Assembly (NCBI RefSeq): GCF_900115465.1
Contig: NZ_FOWN01000010.1
Coordinates: forward strand, 1 to 64,000
Direction of reading: 5' to 3'
From: Halolactibacillus alkaliphilus
Lineage (GTDB): Bacteria > Bacillota > Bacilli > Bacillales > Amphibacillaceae
Length of the DNA: 64,000 nucleotides
Shown: positions 43,501-53,237 of the stretch, piece after piece
How the letters are laid out: each line of letters begins with the position of its first letter
How positions within the stretch are numbered: the stretch's first letter is position 1
Program-made: the position numbers and the translations under genes
Notes under the pieces: generated by a model
The model's database searches: none
Told to the model about the DNA's origin: nothing
The model's input: the letters and a program-made list of their open reading frames with translations, nothing else

Positions 43501-44979
43501 TTATAAAACAATCGCAATTAATCCTCCATGGCCTTCATTCACTATTTTTGTAAGCGATAATTGTAATTTCTCTCGTGCATTTTCCGGCATCAGAGCGATT
43601 TTAGCTTGAATACCTTCTCTTACAATCGCGCTTAACGATCGCCCGAAAATCTCTGCATCCCATATGGACAGCGGATTATCATGATAATCTTGCGTGAGAT
43701 AGCGAATCAATTCTTCACTTTGCTTTTCCGTTCCAATAATTGGCGCAAATTCTGACGTGACATCAACTCTTACCATATGAATTGAGGGCGCTTTTGCATT
43801 TAACTTAACACCATAACGTTGCCCTTGTTTAATAATCTCAGGTTCATCAAGGACCATATCTTCAATACGCGGGCTACTTACGCCATAACCGGTTTGTTGG
43901 ACCATCTGCAAAGCGCCTTCCACTTCACGATAATGACTCTCAGCAGTCGTTAATCGCTCCATCAGCTTAAGGAATTGCGCTTTAGATTCTACTTCTTCAC
44001 CTATCATTTCTGTCAGGACACGATCATACGTATCATCGGTTGTATCCAAATCAATTGAAGCAATCCCCTGCCCCATTTCCATCGTATTAATTTGTGCTTG
44101 ATGAATATAATCATACGTTCGAAATGCTTGTATCATTTCTTCGACATCACGTAGACGTTTAATTTCTTTCAGCGTATCACTAATGGCCTGATTAAAGTGC
44201 TGACGTAACCAATGCGTTTCTGGCAAGGTTAACACCCATTCTGGTAATTGAACATTTAACTCAAGTACAGGGAACTCATATAACGCTTCCCTTAACACGG
44301 CATAGAGGTCTTCTTCTGTACTCTCCTCAACGTTTAAGGGTAGTACAGGTATGTCATAAGCCTCATGCAAACAATCCCTTAAGTAGAGTGTATCTTCATC
44401 GTGTGGCTTCGTTGTATTTAGTACCATAATAAATGGCTTTCCAACATCTTTTAGTTCTCTAATCACTTTCTCTTCCGCTTCAACATACTGGCTTCGTGGA
44501 ATCTCACCAAAAGTGCCGTCCGTTGTTAAGACAACACCAATAGTAGAATGGTCTTGTATAACTTTCCTTGTGCCAATTTCAGCAGCATCTTTAAAAGGAA
44601 TTGCTTCATCAAACCATGGTGTGTGAATCATTCTTGGACCATGTTCATCTTCAAACCCTTGTGCCTCATCAACAATATAGCCAACACAATCAACCAATCT
44701 TACTCTCACATCAAATCCTTCTTCAACGGATAATTTAACCGCTTGATTAGGCACAAATTTGGGTTCCGTTGTCATAATTGTTCGCCCTTTGGCGCTTTGC
44801 GGCAGTTCATCCTTTGTCCGTTCTCTGTCACTAAAATCATCAATATGCGGCATGACAACCCGTTCCATAAAACGTTTAATAAATGTCGATTTCCCTGTTC
44901 TTACTGCACCGACAACACCTAAGTAAATATCGCCATCTGTCCGAAGCGAAATATCTTTCAATACTGCTTGATTATCCAT
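43501..44979 (-). CDS. spoIVA: Stage IV sporulation protein A
   Basis: The ATPase that polymerises on the forespore surface as the base of the spore coat. It has 492 residues, the normal length. The Walker A-like Gly-Ala-Val-Arg-Thr-Gly-Lys-Ser-Thr near residue 24, the sensor region Thr-Asp-Gly-Thr-Phe-Gly and the conserved C-terminal block ending Gly-Gly-Leu-Ile-Ala-Ile-Val-Leu are intact. It stands alone between the spoVIF-like gene and hbs, as in B. subtilis. A SigE promoter is expected upstream (44980-45097) but I did not recognise it. An intact gene argues for sporulation capacity. Confidence 0.97.
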   Translation of the reverse strand: MDNQAVLKDISLRTDGDIYLGVVGAVRTGKSTFIKRFMERVVMPHIDDFSDRERTKDELPQSAKGRTIMTTEPKFVPNQAVKLSVEEGFDVRVRLVDCVGYIVDEAQGFEDEHGPRMIHTPWFDEAIPFKDAAEIGTRKVIQDHSTIGVVLTTDGTFGEIPRSQYVEAEEKVIRELKDVGKPFIMVLNTTKPHDEDTLYLRDCLHEAYDIPVLPLNVEESTEEDLYAVLREALYEFPVLELNVQLPEWVLTLPETHWLRQHFNQAISDTLKEIKRLRDVEEMIQAFRTYDYIHQAQINTMEMGQGIASIDLDTTDDTYDRVLTEMIGEEVESKAQFLKLMERLTTAESHYREVEGALQMVQQTGYGVSSPRIEDMVLDEPEIIKQGQRYGVKLNAKAPSIHMVRVDVTSEFAPIIGTEKQSEELIRYLTQDYHDNPLSIWDAEIFGRSLSAIVREGIQAKIALMPENAREKLQLSLTKIVNEGHGGLIAIVL

Positions 44980-45097
44980 AAGAATCCTCCCCTAACTCGA
45001 AAATCATGCCTGATCTATAATCTATCATATGTGTCGTTGGGGAGGAGATATGCCTAAGAAATAGAAGAAATTATGGTGTATTTATATACACTATTTT

Positions 45098-45358
45098 TTA
45101 GTGAAAAAATTTCAATAACGACAGTAGCCCCGCTTGTTGTTGATTTGTCGTAATAATCCGAATAACTTCAGCCCTTTTTTGCTCTGATAATGGCTTGTTT
45201 GTTAAGCGTTCTAACTTGCTAACCAATGAGGCCACCGTTTGCTCATCTTTTAAATCTGCTTGATCCAATGAAGCGACGACTGAATAGATGTCATCTGCTG
45301 ATAACGATGTATGTCGCTCAATATATTGCATAAATTGTTCAAGTTGATGTTGATCCAA
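45098..45358 (-). CDS. SpoVIF-family (stage VI sporulation protein F) protein
   Basis: An 86-residue protein matching the SpoVIF family: a helical core with Asp-Ile-Tyr-Ser-Val-Val-Ala-Ser-Leu, then Ala-Asp-Leu-Lys-Asp-Glu-x-Thr-Val, Leu-Thr-Asn-Lys-Pro-Leu and a closing Glu-Val-Ile-Arg-Ile-Ile-Thr. SpoVIF proteins take part in late spore coat or resistance development. The real start is the TTG at 45358, seven bases after a perfect AAGGAGGTG site; a longer frame from 45427 is not supported. It sits between gpsA and spoIVA, where other bacilli also carry a spoVIF-type gene. Confidence 0.8.
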   Translation of the reverse strand: MDQHQLEQFMQYIERHTSLSADDIYSVVASLDQADLKDEQTVASLVSKLERLTNKPLSEQKRAEVIRIITTNQQQAGLLSLLKFFH

Positions 45359-45441
45359 AAAAACACACCTCCTTATTTGCATAATACCTACTATATGCAA
45401 AGGACGTGTGTATGTGTCGTTATTCATTTAAAAAGAATGTA

Positions 45442-46488
45442 CTACTTTTGTTTTAAATAATAAGATTTTAACATCTCATGTACTTCATCCGTTTCAGGTC
45501 GTCTTTGACGTGTCATTAACTGATCAACCATAGCTTGAGGATCTGCCCCTTCAAAGAGAATATGGTAGATACCCGAAGTAATAGGCATATCAATACCTTT
45601 CTCTTTCGCTAGATGATATGCTGCTTTCGCTGTTCTAACGCCTTCTACAACCATACCCATTTCTGTGAGAATACTATCAAGTGAGCCGCCTTTAGCTAAG
45701 AGGTTTCCTGCTCGCCAGTTTCGACTATGCTGACTTGTTGAAGTAACAATCAAATCACCAATCCCAGTTAACCCGATAAAAGTCAGTGGATCAGCTCCCA
45801 TCGCTGTCCCCAGTCGAGCAATTTCAGCTAAACCTCTAGTGACAAGTGCCGCTTTAGCATTATCACCGTAACCTAATCCATCAGATATACCCGCGCCAAG
45901 CGCAATGATATTCTTTAAAGAACCACCAAGTTCAACACCTAACACGTCTTTATTCGTATAGACACGAAAACGTTCATTCATAAACAGTTGTTGCGCATGT
46001 GACGCACTCTTTTCAGATAATGATGACGCACTGACAGTTGTTGGTTGTTTAATTGAGACCTCTTCAGCATGTGAAGGGCCTGATAATACAACAATCTCAT
46101 CAAAGCAATCACTTGATAATTCTTCTTCCATCATTTCAGATACTCTTTTAAACGTCTCAGGTTCAATGCCTTTTGTGCCGTGGATAATTGTCACTGGATG
46201 GTCAAGTACCGCCTTGACTTGTTGACAGACAGGACGAATAGCTGTTGTTGGTAAAACAAACACAACAGCTGTAGTATCTGCCAAGGCCGTCTCTAAATTA
46301 CTTGTAACAGTAATTGTTGACGGAATTTCAACATTGTTTAAATATGCATGATTATGATGCGTCGCGTTTATTTCTTTCGCATGCGCTTCTAAATGTGTCC
46401 ATAACCTTACATCGTGACCGTTGTCATGTAAAACGAGTGCCAAGGCTGTGCCCCAACTCCCCGCTCCTAGAACTGCTACTTTTTCCAT
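45442..46488 (-). CDS. gpsA: NAD(P)-dependent glycerol-3-phosphate dehydrogenase
   Basis: Makes glycerol 3-phosphate from dihydroxyacetone phosphate for phospholipids. It has 348 residues. The N-terminal dinucleotide loop is Gly-Ala-Gly-Ser-Trp-Gly-Thr-Ala-Leu near residue 8. Catalytic Lys is in Leu-Gly-Gly-Ser-Leu-Lys-Asn-Ile-Ile near 192, and the substrate Arg-Asn motif in Ser-Arg-Asn-Trp-Arg-Ala-Gly near 255. The ATG at 46488 has an AGGAGG site; the frame's extension upstream enters der and is not used. It follows der by 16 bases. Confidence 0.95.
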   Translation of the reverse strand: MEKVAVLGAGSWGTALALVLHDNGHDVRLWTHLEAHAKEINATHHNHAYLNNVEIPSTITVTSNLETALADTTAVVFVLPTTAIRPVCQQVKAVLDHPVTIIHGTKGIEPETFKRVSEMMEEELSSDCFDEIVVLSGPSHAEEVSIKQPTTVSASSLSEKSASHAQQLFMNERFRVYTNKDVLGVELGGSLKNIIALGAGISDGLGYGDNAKAALVTRGLAEIARLGTAMGADPLTFIGLTGIGDLIVTSTSQHSRNWRAGNLLAKGGSLDSILTEMGMVVEGVRTAKAAYHLAKEKGIDMPITSGIYHILFEGADPQAMVDQLMTRQRRPETDEVHEMLKSYYLKQK

Positions 46489-46504
46489 AATTATCCTCCT
46501 TCTT

Positions 46505-47815
46505 TTAGCTACGTCTTCTTGCGAAAATTTTAATAGGTGTACCTTCAAAACCAAAAGCATCTCGAATACGATTTTCTAAAAATCGCTCATAAGAGAAGTG
46601 CATTAATTCTGGATCATTAACAAAAACAACAAAAGCTGGTGGTTTTACCGCTACTTGTGTTGTATAAAGTATTTTTAGGCGCTTGCCATTCATTGTTGGT
46701 GTTGGGTTCATTGCAACGGCATCCATAACGACATCGTTAAGAACATTGGTTTCCACACGCAGCGCATGGTTTTCACTGACGCGTTTCACCTCTGGAATTA
46801 ATTTATGTGTGCGCTTTTTTGTCAAAGCTGATAAGAACACTATTGGCGCATAATCGAGGAATGGGAAATGGGCACGTACTTTTTCTTCAAACTCTTTCAT
46901 AGCTTTCTCGTCTGATTCTACTGTATCCCATTTATTCACAACAATAACGATCGCTTTACCTGCTTGGTGAGCATAGCCGGCTATTTTCTTATCTTGTTCG
47001 ATGATGCCCTCTTCTGCATCAATTAATGTTAAAACAACATCTGAACGCTCAATCGCTTTAAGGGCACGCAAAATACTGTAACGTTCCGTAGATTCATAAA
47101 TCTTGCCCCGCTTTCTCATACCAGCCGTATCTATGATGATATAATCTTGATCATCACGTTTGAAGGGGGTATCAATAGCATCACGCGTTGTTCCCGCGAT
47201 ATTACTTACAATGACCCGCTCTTCATTAAGAATAGCATTGACAAGCGATGACTTTCCAACATTCGGTCGGCCAATCAAACTGAAATAAATTGTGTCTTTA
47301 TCTTTTTCTTCTGACTCAAGTGTTGGAAAATGTCCAACAACATCATCTAACATGTCTCCTAATCCAAGACCGTGCGTTCCAGAAATCGGGTAAGGTTCAC
47401 CGAAACCTAAGCTGTAGAATTCATAAACGTTTTCACGCATTTCTGGATTATCTACCTTATTTACAGCAAGTACAACAGGTTTATTGGATTTATATAAAAT
47501 TTTTGCTACTTCTTCATCTGCTGCTGTAATCCCTTCACGTCCATTAACAATAAAGATAATCACATCGGCCTCTCTAATAGCCACATCTGCTTGTTCTCTC
47601 ATCTGGACGAGCAGCGGCTCATCTCCTAATTCAATCCCACCGGTATCGATAAGATTGAATGATGTCGTTAACCACTCTGCTTGAGAGTATATACGGTCAC
47701 GAGTAACACCTGGTACATCTTCTACGATTGAAATTCTTTCACCGACAAGTCGGTTAAATATGGTTGATTTCCCCACATTCGGCCGACCAACAATTGCTAC
47801 TGTTGATTTTCTCAT
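46505..47815 (-). CDS. der: Ribosome biogenesis GTPase Der (EngA)
   Basis: A double-GTPase essential for 50S subunit assembly. It has 436 residues, the B. subtilis length. Both G domains are complete: Gly-Arg-Pro-Asn-Val-Gly-Lys-Ser-Thr near residue 10 and Gly-Arg-Pro-Asn-Val-Gly-Lys-Ser-Ser near 183, each with Asp-Thr-Ala/Gly-Gly and Asn-Lys-x-Asp. A KH-like C-terminal domain closes the protein. An AGGTTC-poor leader precedes the ATG, with GAAAGGATGAACC as the likely ribosome site. Together with gpsA it is a conserved bacillus pair. Confidence 0.96.
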   Translation of the reverse strand: MRKSTVAIVGRPNVGKSTIFNRLVGERISIVEDVPGVTRDRIYSQAEWLTTSFNLIDTGGIELGDEPLLVQMREQADVAIREADVIIFIVNGREGITAADEEVAKILYKSNKPVVLAVNKVDNPEMRENVYEFYSLGFGEPYPISGTHGLGLGDMLDDVVGHFPTLESEEKDKDTIYFSLIGRPNVGKSSLVNAILNEERVIVSNIAGTTRDAIDTPFKRDDQDYIIIDTAGMRKRGKIYESTERYSILRALKAIERSDVVLTLIDAEEGIIEQDKKIAGYAHQAGKAIVIVVNKWDTVESDEKAMKEFEEKVRAHFPFLDYAPIVFLSALTKKRTHKLIPEVKRVSENHALRVETNVLNDVVMDAVAMNPTPTMNGKRLKILYTTQVAVKPPAFVVFVNDPELMHFSYERFLENRIRDAFGFEGTPIKIFARRRS

Positions 47816-48214
47816 GAAAGGTTCATCCTTTCTACAATTTATATTAGTATTTTTTCTTCATGACGTATGCTTTTTACACCTTTGCGTACAAACATCAATC
47901 TCATCCATCCACAAGAGGTAAATTGATTACCTGTCTTTTGATTCATATGTCGCATAAATGGCTGCTTAGTCTATTGATTTGTTCCAATTGCACACTAAAC
48001 CAAGCAGTCACCAATTATAAAAAACTAACTGTTTAAGTTTAGCAAATGTTCATGAATTAAACAATCATTTTCACCGATTAAATATCGACCAATCGCTTTC
48101 ATGCGAACTGTTAGGTGAAAAAATATCTTTTATTGATAAATCCTAACTTTATTCGAGAAAAAAACTCAAAAATAGCTTAATACTACTCATGTTCCTCAAA
48201 AACGCGTACTTTAA
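47816..48214. other. Gene-poor intergenic region upstream of der
   Basis: Nearly 400 bases without a supportable gene, AT-rich. In B. subtilis yphA, yphB and related genes occupy the space between the rpsA-like gene and der; none is here. A 38-codon frame (47839-47955, minus) exists but has no ribosome site. A short hairpin with a T-run (minus strand near 48025-48045) may be a weak terminator. The promoter for der should lie here, but I cannot place it with confidence. Confidence 0.5.
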
Positions 48215-48256
48215 ACGCACGAAGAAGACGTGCGGGATTTACCTGCACGCCTTTTG
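48215..48256 (-). terminator. Hairpin terminator after the rpsA-like gene
   Basis: GACGTGCGGG pairs with CCTGCACGCC (one mismatch, one G-T) around a five-base loop at 48227-48251. The minus-strand side continues TTCTTCG, so the T-tract is modest. Confidence 0.6.
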
Positions 48257-48280
48257 AATCGTTTCAATCATCACATGTGG

Positions 48281-49429
48281 TTAATCATTTCTAAATTGGT
48301 CAAGTTTATCACCAATCATATCACTAAATGAAAAGCCTTGATCATCGTCATCTTTTTCGTATGCTTTAACTTCTGCATCCACTTTGTCATCTTCTAATTC
48401 TTTTATGCTAAGTGACATGCGTTTATCGGCTGTGTTAACTTCTAATACTTTAACTTGAACCTTTTGACCTTCTTCAAGTTTTTCTTGAGGTGTGCCAATG
48501 TGTTCGCGTGAAATTTGAGAGATATGCACAAGACCTTCTACTTGTGGCAATACTTCCACAAACGCACCAAAGTCTACTAATCGCTTCACTGTTCCTTCTA
48601 CAACGTCACCTGCTTGTATTTCTTGAGCGACGCGCTCCCATGGTCCAGGAAGTGTAGCTTTACGTGACAGGGAGATACGTTCTTGTTCCTTATCAACAGA
48701 AAGCACTTTAACAGAGATCAGATCGCCTTCACTGACAATATCGCTTGCTTTTTCTACGTGCTCATGCGCAAGCTGCGAAATGTGCACAAGACCATCAATG
48801 CCACCAAGGTCAACAAATGCACCAAAATCAGTAAGACGTGCTACTTTACCTTCAAGCACCTGTCCTTCTTCTAGTGTATCAAGTACTTGGCCTTTTTGTT
48901 CTTTTTGCTCAGCTTCAATAACTGCACGATGCGAAAGAATAACACGGTTTTTCTCACGATCAATCTCTTCAACTTTTAATGTCAATGTTTGTCCTTTATA
49001 GCTTTCAAAATCATCGACAAAGTGCGTTTCAACAAGTGAAGCTGGAATAAATCCACGCACACCTACATCAACGACCAAGCCACCTTTTACAATGTCTTTA
49101 ACAGTTGCTTCAAAAACTTCACCTGAGGCATGCTTTGCTTCAAGATCATCCCAAGATTTCTCGCTATCAACTGCACGTTTTGATAAAATCGCGCTACCTT
49201 CGTCATCAATTTTAACAATTTTTAACGTTAATTCATCATCCATATTAACAATCTCACGAGGTGATTCAATTGGTAGACTTGATAGTTCTTTTAACGGTAC
49301 CCGACCGTCGTCTTTTGAACCGAAAGCAACAAGTACTTCCTTATCTTCAATTGCTACAACCTTACCTGTAACAATTTCTCCTACCTCAAATGTTCTGAAA
49401 TTTTCTAACTCATTTGTCATTTCATCCAT
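48281..49429 (-). CDS. rpsA: S1-domain RNA-binding protein (30S ribosomal protein S1 homologue)
   Basis: Four S1 RNA-binding domains (about 15-85, 102-167, 188-258, 273-345) in a 382-residue protein, the exact B. subtilis YpfD length. Domain starts read Gly-Glu-Ile-Val-Thr-Gly-Lys-Val or Gly-x-Val-Val-Glu-Gly-Thr-Val, with Asp-x-Gly-Ala-Phe-Val in the later repeats. Low-GC Firmicute versions are shorter than E. coli S1 and not strictly required on the ribosome. The C-terminal tail is acidic. The ATG at 49429 follows an AGGAGG site; the in-frame codon at 49447 is before it. Confidence 0.92.
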   Translation of the reverse strand: MDEMTNELENFRTFEVGEIVTGKVVAIEDKEVLVAFGSKDDGRVPLKELSSLPIESPREIVNMDDELTLKIVKIDDEGSAILSKRAVDSEKSWDDLEAKHASGEVFEATVKDIVKGGLVVDVGVRGFIPASLVETHFVDDFESYKGQTLTLKVEEIDREKNRVILSHRAVIEAEQKEQKGQVLDTLEEGQVLEGKVARLTDFGAFVDLGGIDGLVHISQLAHEHVEKASDIVSEGDLISVKVLSVDKEQERISLSRKATLPGPWERVAQEIQAGDVVEGTVKRLVDFGAFVEVLPQVEGLVHISQISREHIGTPQEKLEEGQKVQVKVLEVNTADKRMSLSIKELEDDKVDAEVKAYEKDDDDQGFSFSDMIGDKLDQFRND

Positions 49430-49523
49430 CAAAAAATCCTCCTTCATCTACAACAAAAAAATAATCTATCCTTGTTCTAAGTTCTAACATTTCGACGCAT
49501 TTGTCAAGTGATATCAGGTAATT

Positions 49524-50105
49524 TTACTGATTATTCTCAATTAACTGTTTGATTGACGCCATAATATGTTGTGTCACTTCTTTTACATCCTTTTTTTCTT
49601 CGCGTAGGTGCGTTAAATCAAGAGGCTGCCCGTATACAATCCTTACTTTTTTGCCTATCTTGTATGGCCCGATAATAGCGCAAGGTACAACCGTCGCTTT
49701 TGAGCGAAGTGCAAAGAAACCAACACCACTCAATCCTTTACCTAATTGTCCCGTCTTACTTCTCGTACCTTCAGGAAAAATGACAAGTCCCCGATCATCT
49801 TTTAACAAGCCAAGTGCTTTGCGAATGGCTTGGCGGTCACTCATACCTCGCTTAATAGGAAAGACATTAATACGAGATAACAAACGAGCCAACCACTTTT
49901 TTTCAAACAACTCTTCTTTTGCAATAAAAAACATTTCGCGTTTAATTGACCCTCCAACAAGTGGGGGATCTAAATTTGAAATATGGTTAGCACAAACAAT
50001 AACAGGACCTTCGCTTGGGATATTCTCTTGCCCTGATACTTCCATACGATAAAGCGGCTTGAGGACATACCAAACTACGGTTTTTGCAAAATGATATAAA
50101 GACAT
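49524..50105 (-). CDS. plsC: 1-acyl-glycerol-3-phosphate acyltransferase
   Basis: Membrane-associated enzyme that adds the second acyl chain to make phosphatidic acid. It has 193 residues. The catalytic His-x4-Asp is in Ala-Asn-His-Ile-Ser-Asn-Leu-Asp-Pro-Pro near residue 40, and the substrate motif Phe-Pro-Glu-Gly-Thr-Arg-Ser-Lys-Thr-Gly near 112. It begins directly after the cmk stop codon, and the cmk-plsC-rpsA order is common in bacilli. Confidence 0.93.
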   Translation of the reverse strand: MSLYHFAKTVVWYVLKPLYRMEVSGQENIPSEGPVIVCANHISNLDPPLVGGSIKREMFFIAKEELFEKKWLARLLSRINVFPIKRGMSDRQAIRKALGLLKDDRGLVIFPEGTRSKTGQLGKGLSGVGFFALRSKATVVPCAIIGPYKIGKKVRIVYGQPLDLTHLREEKKDVKEVTQHIMASIKQLIENNQ

Positions 50106-50780
50106 TTACATCACCTTCTTCGATACAATTGCTAAAATTTCCTCTGTAACGTCATCAATTGACAACCCGGTTGTATCCATCTCAATAGCATCATGTGCTT
50201 TTACTAATGGAGAGGCTTTTCTTTCTTGATCAATTTTATCACGGGTTCGAATATCTTCTTTGATGACTTCTAAGTTTGCCTCAAAACCTTTGTTTACATT
50301 TTCTTTATAACGCCTTTGTGCCCGCTCTTCTACTGATGCCATCATAAAAATCTTCACTTCTGCATTTGGTATTACATGGGTACCAATGTCACGCCCATCC
50401 ATAACAACACCTGATTGTTTAATCATATCACGTTGAATTTTAACCATTTCTTCACGAACAATGGCATGCGTTGCTACGATTGATACGTGATTTGTCACAT
50501 CATCTGTACGAATCAGTTCTGTCACATCTTTATTTCCGATAAAAACGTGCTGACCTTTTTCTGTATAAGATAAGGTGATTGGCTCAGTTTTTAGCCATTC
50601 TAAAATAGCGTGAGCATCTTCTAAGTCCACCCCATGTTCTAGCGCTAAATATGTGGCAGCTCGATACATAGCACCCGTATCAATATAAGTGTAATGCAGC
50701 GCTTCGGCCACTTTTTTAGCTACTGTACTTTTCCCAGCTGCAGCTGGTCCGTCGATGGCGATATTTATTTTTTTAGTCAT
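50106..50780 (-). CDS. cmk: Cytidylate kinase
   Basis: Phosphorylates CMP and dCMP with ATP. It has 224 residues. The P-loop Gly-Pro-Ala-Ala-Ala-Gly-Lys-Ser-Thr near residue 11, Tyr-Ile-Asp-Thr-Gly-Ala-Met-Tyr-Arg near 32 and Met-Asp-Gly-Arg-Asp-Ile-Gly-Thr near 125 are typical, with an Arg-rich lid near 155-180. It is directly followed by plsC without spacing. Confidence 0.95.
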   Translation of the reverse strand: MTKKINIAIDGPAAAGKSTVAKKVAEALHYTYIDTGAMYRAATYLALEHGVDLEDAHAILEWLKTEPITLSYTEKGQHVFIGNKDVTELIRTDDVTNHVSIVATHAIVREEMVKIQRDMIKQSGVVMDGRDIGTHVIPNAEVKIFMMASVEERAQRRYKENVNKGFEANLEVIKEDIRTRDKIDQERKASPLVKAHDAIEMDTTGLSIDDVTEEILAIVSKKVM

Positions 50781-50801
50781 ACATCATTACCCCTTTTATT
50801 C

Positions 50802-51449
50802 TTAATTACCTCGTCGTTGACGTAACTGTTCTTCAAAACAGTATTGAATGATTTTTTCTCGATCACGTTCGTCTATTGATACAAACTTCAATGACATAAT
50901 ATGATGGTGGTCTACCTCTTCCTTCATTCGAATAACTTCAGCCTGAACAAAGATGTACTGGTAACCGCCTTGATTAACTTGAAAGACAAGTAATGTATCA
51001 AACACAGTACCCGCGTCGTACGTCATACCTTTTGGAACATGAACAGCCATTCCACCCCCGCTAATATCAGCGGTAAGTGTTACGACAGTTGTATTGATTT
51101 GTTGATCCTTTAAAGACACATCCATGGTTGTATCTATTCTGACATATTCCCGTCGCTGAATTTTTTTTACAGACGTATGATCGTAACTTAGTTTTAACAT
51201 GGGCACATTCCCTCTTATTCGACCACTAATCTCGGCAACAAAGCGATAAGCCATTTGATTATCATCTACATAAAACACACGAAAGCTCGTCCCAACAGGA
51301 AAAATATCTGTTCGATTAGTCGCTGTATTAATTGGATAATCAATATACAACTGTTGATCTTTCTGTTCGACGACCCGACACTTAAAACGTTTAATGTCAT
51401 TATCCATATCATCAATTTCTAGCGTTAAGTTTGTTCCTATCTTCACCAT
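50802..51449 (-). CDS. ypfA: PilZ-domain flagellar brake protein (YpfA/YcgR type)
   Basis: A 215-residue cyclic-di-GMP receptor. The N-terminal YcgR domain (about 1-90) is followed by the PilZ domain. The Arg-x3-Arg ligand motif (Arg-Arg-Glu-Tyr-Val-Arg) lies near residue 100, and Asp-Ile-Ser-Gly-Gly-Gly near 130. In B. subtilis this protein slows flagellar rotation through MotA. It fits with cheR in implying motility. The ATG at 51449 has a GAGGTGAG site; an in-frame codon at 51458 does not. The germination pair ypeB-sleB, its usual neighbour, is not here. Confidence 0.92.
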   Translation of the reverse strand: MVKIGTNLTLEIDDMDNDIKRFKCRVVEQKDQQLYIDYPINTATNRTDIFPVGTSFRVFYVDDNQMAYRFVAEISGRIRGNVPMLKLSYDHTSVKKIQRREYVRIDTTMDVSLKDQQINTTVVTLTADISGGGMAVHVPKGMTYDAGTVFDTLLVFQVNQGGYQYIFVQAEVIRMKEEVDHHHIMSLKFVSIDERDREKIIQYCFEEQLRQRRGN

Positions 51450-51470
51450 CCGTCTCACCTCAGTATACGA

Positions 51471-52439
51471 TTAACGCTCTAATATTTCTTCAATGCGCTC
51501 ATATTTATAGCCTGCTTCTAATAACGCCATAAGTTTTATTCTTGCTTTTGGACCTGAAAGACGTTTAGCAAAGATTAACCCTTTGTCCTTCAAATCCCTT
51601 CCTCCACCTGGATAACCATAAGTCGGTTGAACAACGCCTTTAAAACTTCGCGAGACAATCACAACGGGAATGTTCTTTTCTACAAGGTTTTGAAGCGTCT
51701 TGACAGTTTGAGGCGGAAGGTTCCCTTGACCAAACCCTTCAATCACTAGACCGTCCAGCGGCTGTTCGGCGATGCCTACTATAAAGCGCTCATCCATACC
51801 TGCAAATGCTTTTATCAAAGGCACATAAGTGTCTACAGTCTGAAAAGCGATTTTTTCTTGTTCAATCCATTTATGATAAAAGTACACTTCTTGTTTAGTT
51901 AAAATCCCAACAGGGCCAAACTGTGGGCTTTGAAATGTTGCCACAGAACTAGACGATGTTTTGATACAATAAGCACTGCTATGAATCTCATCGTTCATCA
52001 CGACCAATACACCTTTGTCCATGGATTCTTTTTCACTTGCCACGCGAACAGCGCCTATCAAATTATATAAGCCGTCAGCACCAACTTCATTACTTGAACG
52101 CATGGCGCCAGTAATAACAACAGGGGTAGATGTTTGCAAATAGAGATCCAAAAAATAAGCCGTCTCTTCTAACGTATCTGTTCCATGCGTCACAACAATG
52201 CCTGCATAAGCTTTTTCTTTTAATCGTGTTTCTATGTGTTTACCTAACTGCAACATTTCTTTTGGTGTCACATGAGGTGATGGTAAATCAAATAAATAAT
52301 CTTCCTCAATGATCGCCAATTGATTGAGCTCATCTCTATATTTCTTTAATGGGTGTTCTTTTGAGACAATGGTCCCTAATGTGACGTCGTCCATCATCGC
52401 AATAGTTCCACCGGTATGTATAACTAATACGTTTTCCAC
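51471..52439 (-). CDS. ansA: Type I L-asparaginase
   Basis: Hydrolyses asparagine to aspartate and ammonia in the cytoplasm. It has 322 residues. The first catalytic Thr lies in His-Thr-Gly-Gly-Thr-Ile-Ala near residue 8 and the second in Val-Thr-His-Gly-Thr-Asp-Thr-Leu-Glu-Glu-Thr near 83. The GTG start at 52439 has an AAGGAG site. It lies between the PilZ gene and the LysM-recQ-ypbB group, a common neighbourhood in bacilli. The 164 bases upstream hold only a terminator. Confidence 0.93.
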   Translation of the reverse strand: MENVLVIHTGGTIAMMDDVTLGTIVSKEHPLKKYRDELNQLAIIEEDYLFDLPSPHVTPKEMLQLGKHIETRLKEKAYAGIVVTHGTDTLEETAYFLDLYLQTSTPVVITGAMRSSNEVGADGLYNLIGAVRVASEKESMDKGVLVVMNDEIHSSAYCIKTSSSSVATFQSPQFGPVGILTKQEVYFYHKWIEQEKIAFQTVDTYVPLIKAFAGMDERFIVGIAEQPLDGLVIEGFGQGNLPPQTVKTLQNLVEKNIPVVIVSRSFKGVVQPTYGYPGGGRDLKDKGLIFAKRLSGPKARIKLMALLEAGYKYERIEEILER

Positions 52440-52571
52440 GAAAGCATCTCCTTACGTTAAGCCATTTTATTATAGCATAAATACCTGAAAAAGTTAGTGG
52501 CATTTAGCGTCCTCTTAAAAAACACCGATTATTTCTAAGTCTTTATGCTTATACTTATTTATCTTCATTCA

Positions 52572-52599
52572 AACAAAGAGACGCCTAAAGACGTCTCAT
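52572..52599 (-). terminator. Rho-independent terminator after the LysM gene
   Basis: GAGACG / CGTCTC stem with eight-base loop, followed by TTTGTTTG on the minus strand, five bases past the gene end. Confidence 0.7.
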
Positions 52600-52603
52600 A
52601 TTC

Positions 52604-53212
52604 TTAACTATTATAACTCACATCAACTAAGAAAATCCGGGTATTTACTGGTAATGGTTCATGTTCATTCATAATGGCATTGATTTCTTTAACTATAGCT
52701 AACTTTTTTTGCGAGCCATAAAATCGGTCTAATATCTGACTTAGCGATTCGTCATTTAGCGTCATATAATAACGCCCTTTGTATGCTATGTCATTACCGT
52801 ATCCATCATCAAATGACCGTTCGATCTCTTTTGATAATAAAAAGCGTTCATCTCTTAGTTCTAATGTCTGTTCAACTGTTTGAGCACCTACCATTGACTC
52901 ATTTTGTGCATCGATAAAAACATGACGCCAATAGGGATACGTTAAAATTAACACGACGAGAACAATAAAAATAATCACAAGTAATCGAATCATTGCATAA
53001 CTAATTTTCAATCGTACTTTTTGTTTTTTCTCTTCATGGAGTTGACTTCTCGGCGGTAAACTTAGGACATCCACAGCATGTTCTGAAATCGACGTGTGCT
53101 GGTTAATTTGCCTTAAATCGCCATCTTTCATAGAATCTTTCGCTTTTTCTTTTGTTATTTGACCTAATCTTTCACGCAATTCTTTTGCTTGATCTTCATT
53201 TAAATCATGCAT
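52604..53212 (-). CDS. Membrane-anchored LysM protein (YpbE-like)
   Basis: A 202-residue protein. It has a charged cytoplasmic N-terminus (about 75 residues), one strongly hydrophobic segment (about 78-98) and an extracytoplasmic C-terminal domain whose last 50 residues resemble a LysM peptidoglycan-binding unit (a helix with Leu-Ser-Gln-Ile-Leu-Asp-Arg-Phe-Tyr-Gly-Ser and a late Asn-Thr-Arg-Ile-Phe-Leu-Val). In B. subtilis ypbE lies in the same place after recQ. The ATG at 53212 has an AAGGATG site; the longer frame from 53230 starts within recQ spacing and is less likely. Confidence 0.75.
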   Translation of the reverse strand: MHDLNEDQAKELRERLGQITKEKAKDSMKDGDLRQINQHTSISEHAVDVLSLPPRSQLHEEKKQKVRLKISYAMIRLLVIIFIVLVVLILTYPYWRHVFIDAQNESMVGAQTVEQTLELRDERFLLSKEIERSFDDGYGNDIAYKGRYYMTLNDESLSQILDRFYGSQKKLAIVKEINAIMNEHEPLPVNTRIFLVDVSYNS

Positions 53213-53237
53213 ACTCATCATCCTTCCCATAACACGC

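Noticed and set aside
47839-47955. A 38-codon minus-strand frame upstream of der
   Set aside because: No ribosome binding site, no recognised similarity, and length within chance expectation.
49092-49487. A 131-codon frame antisense to the rpsA-like gene
   Set aside because: Ser/Thr-rich mirror frame of a strongly conserved coding sequence; no ribosome site.
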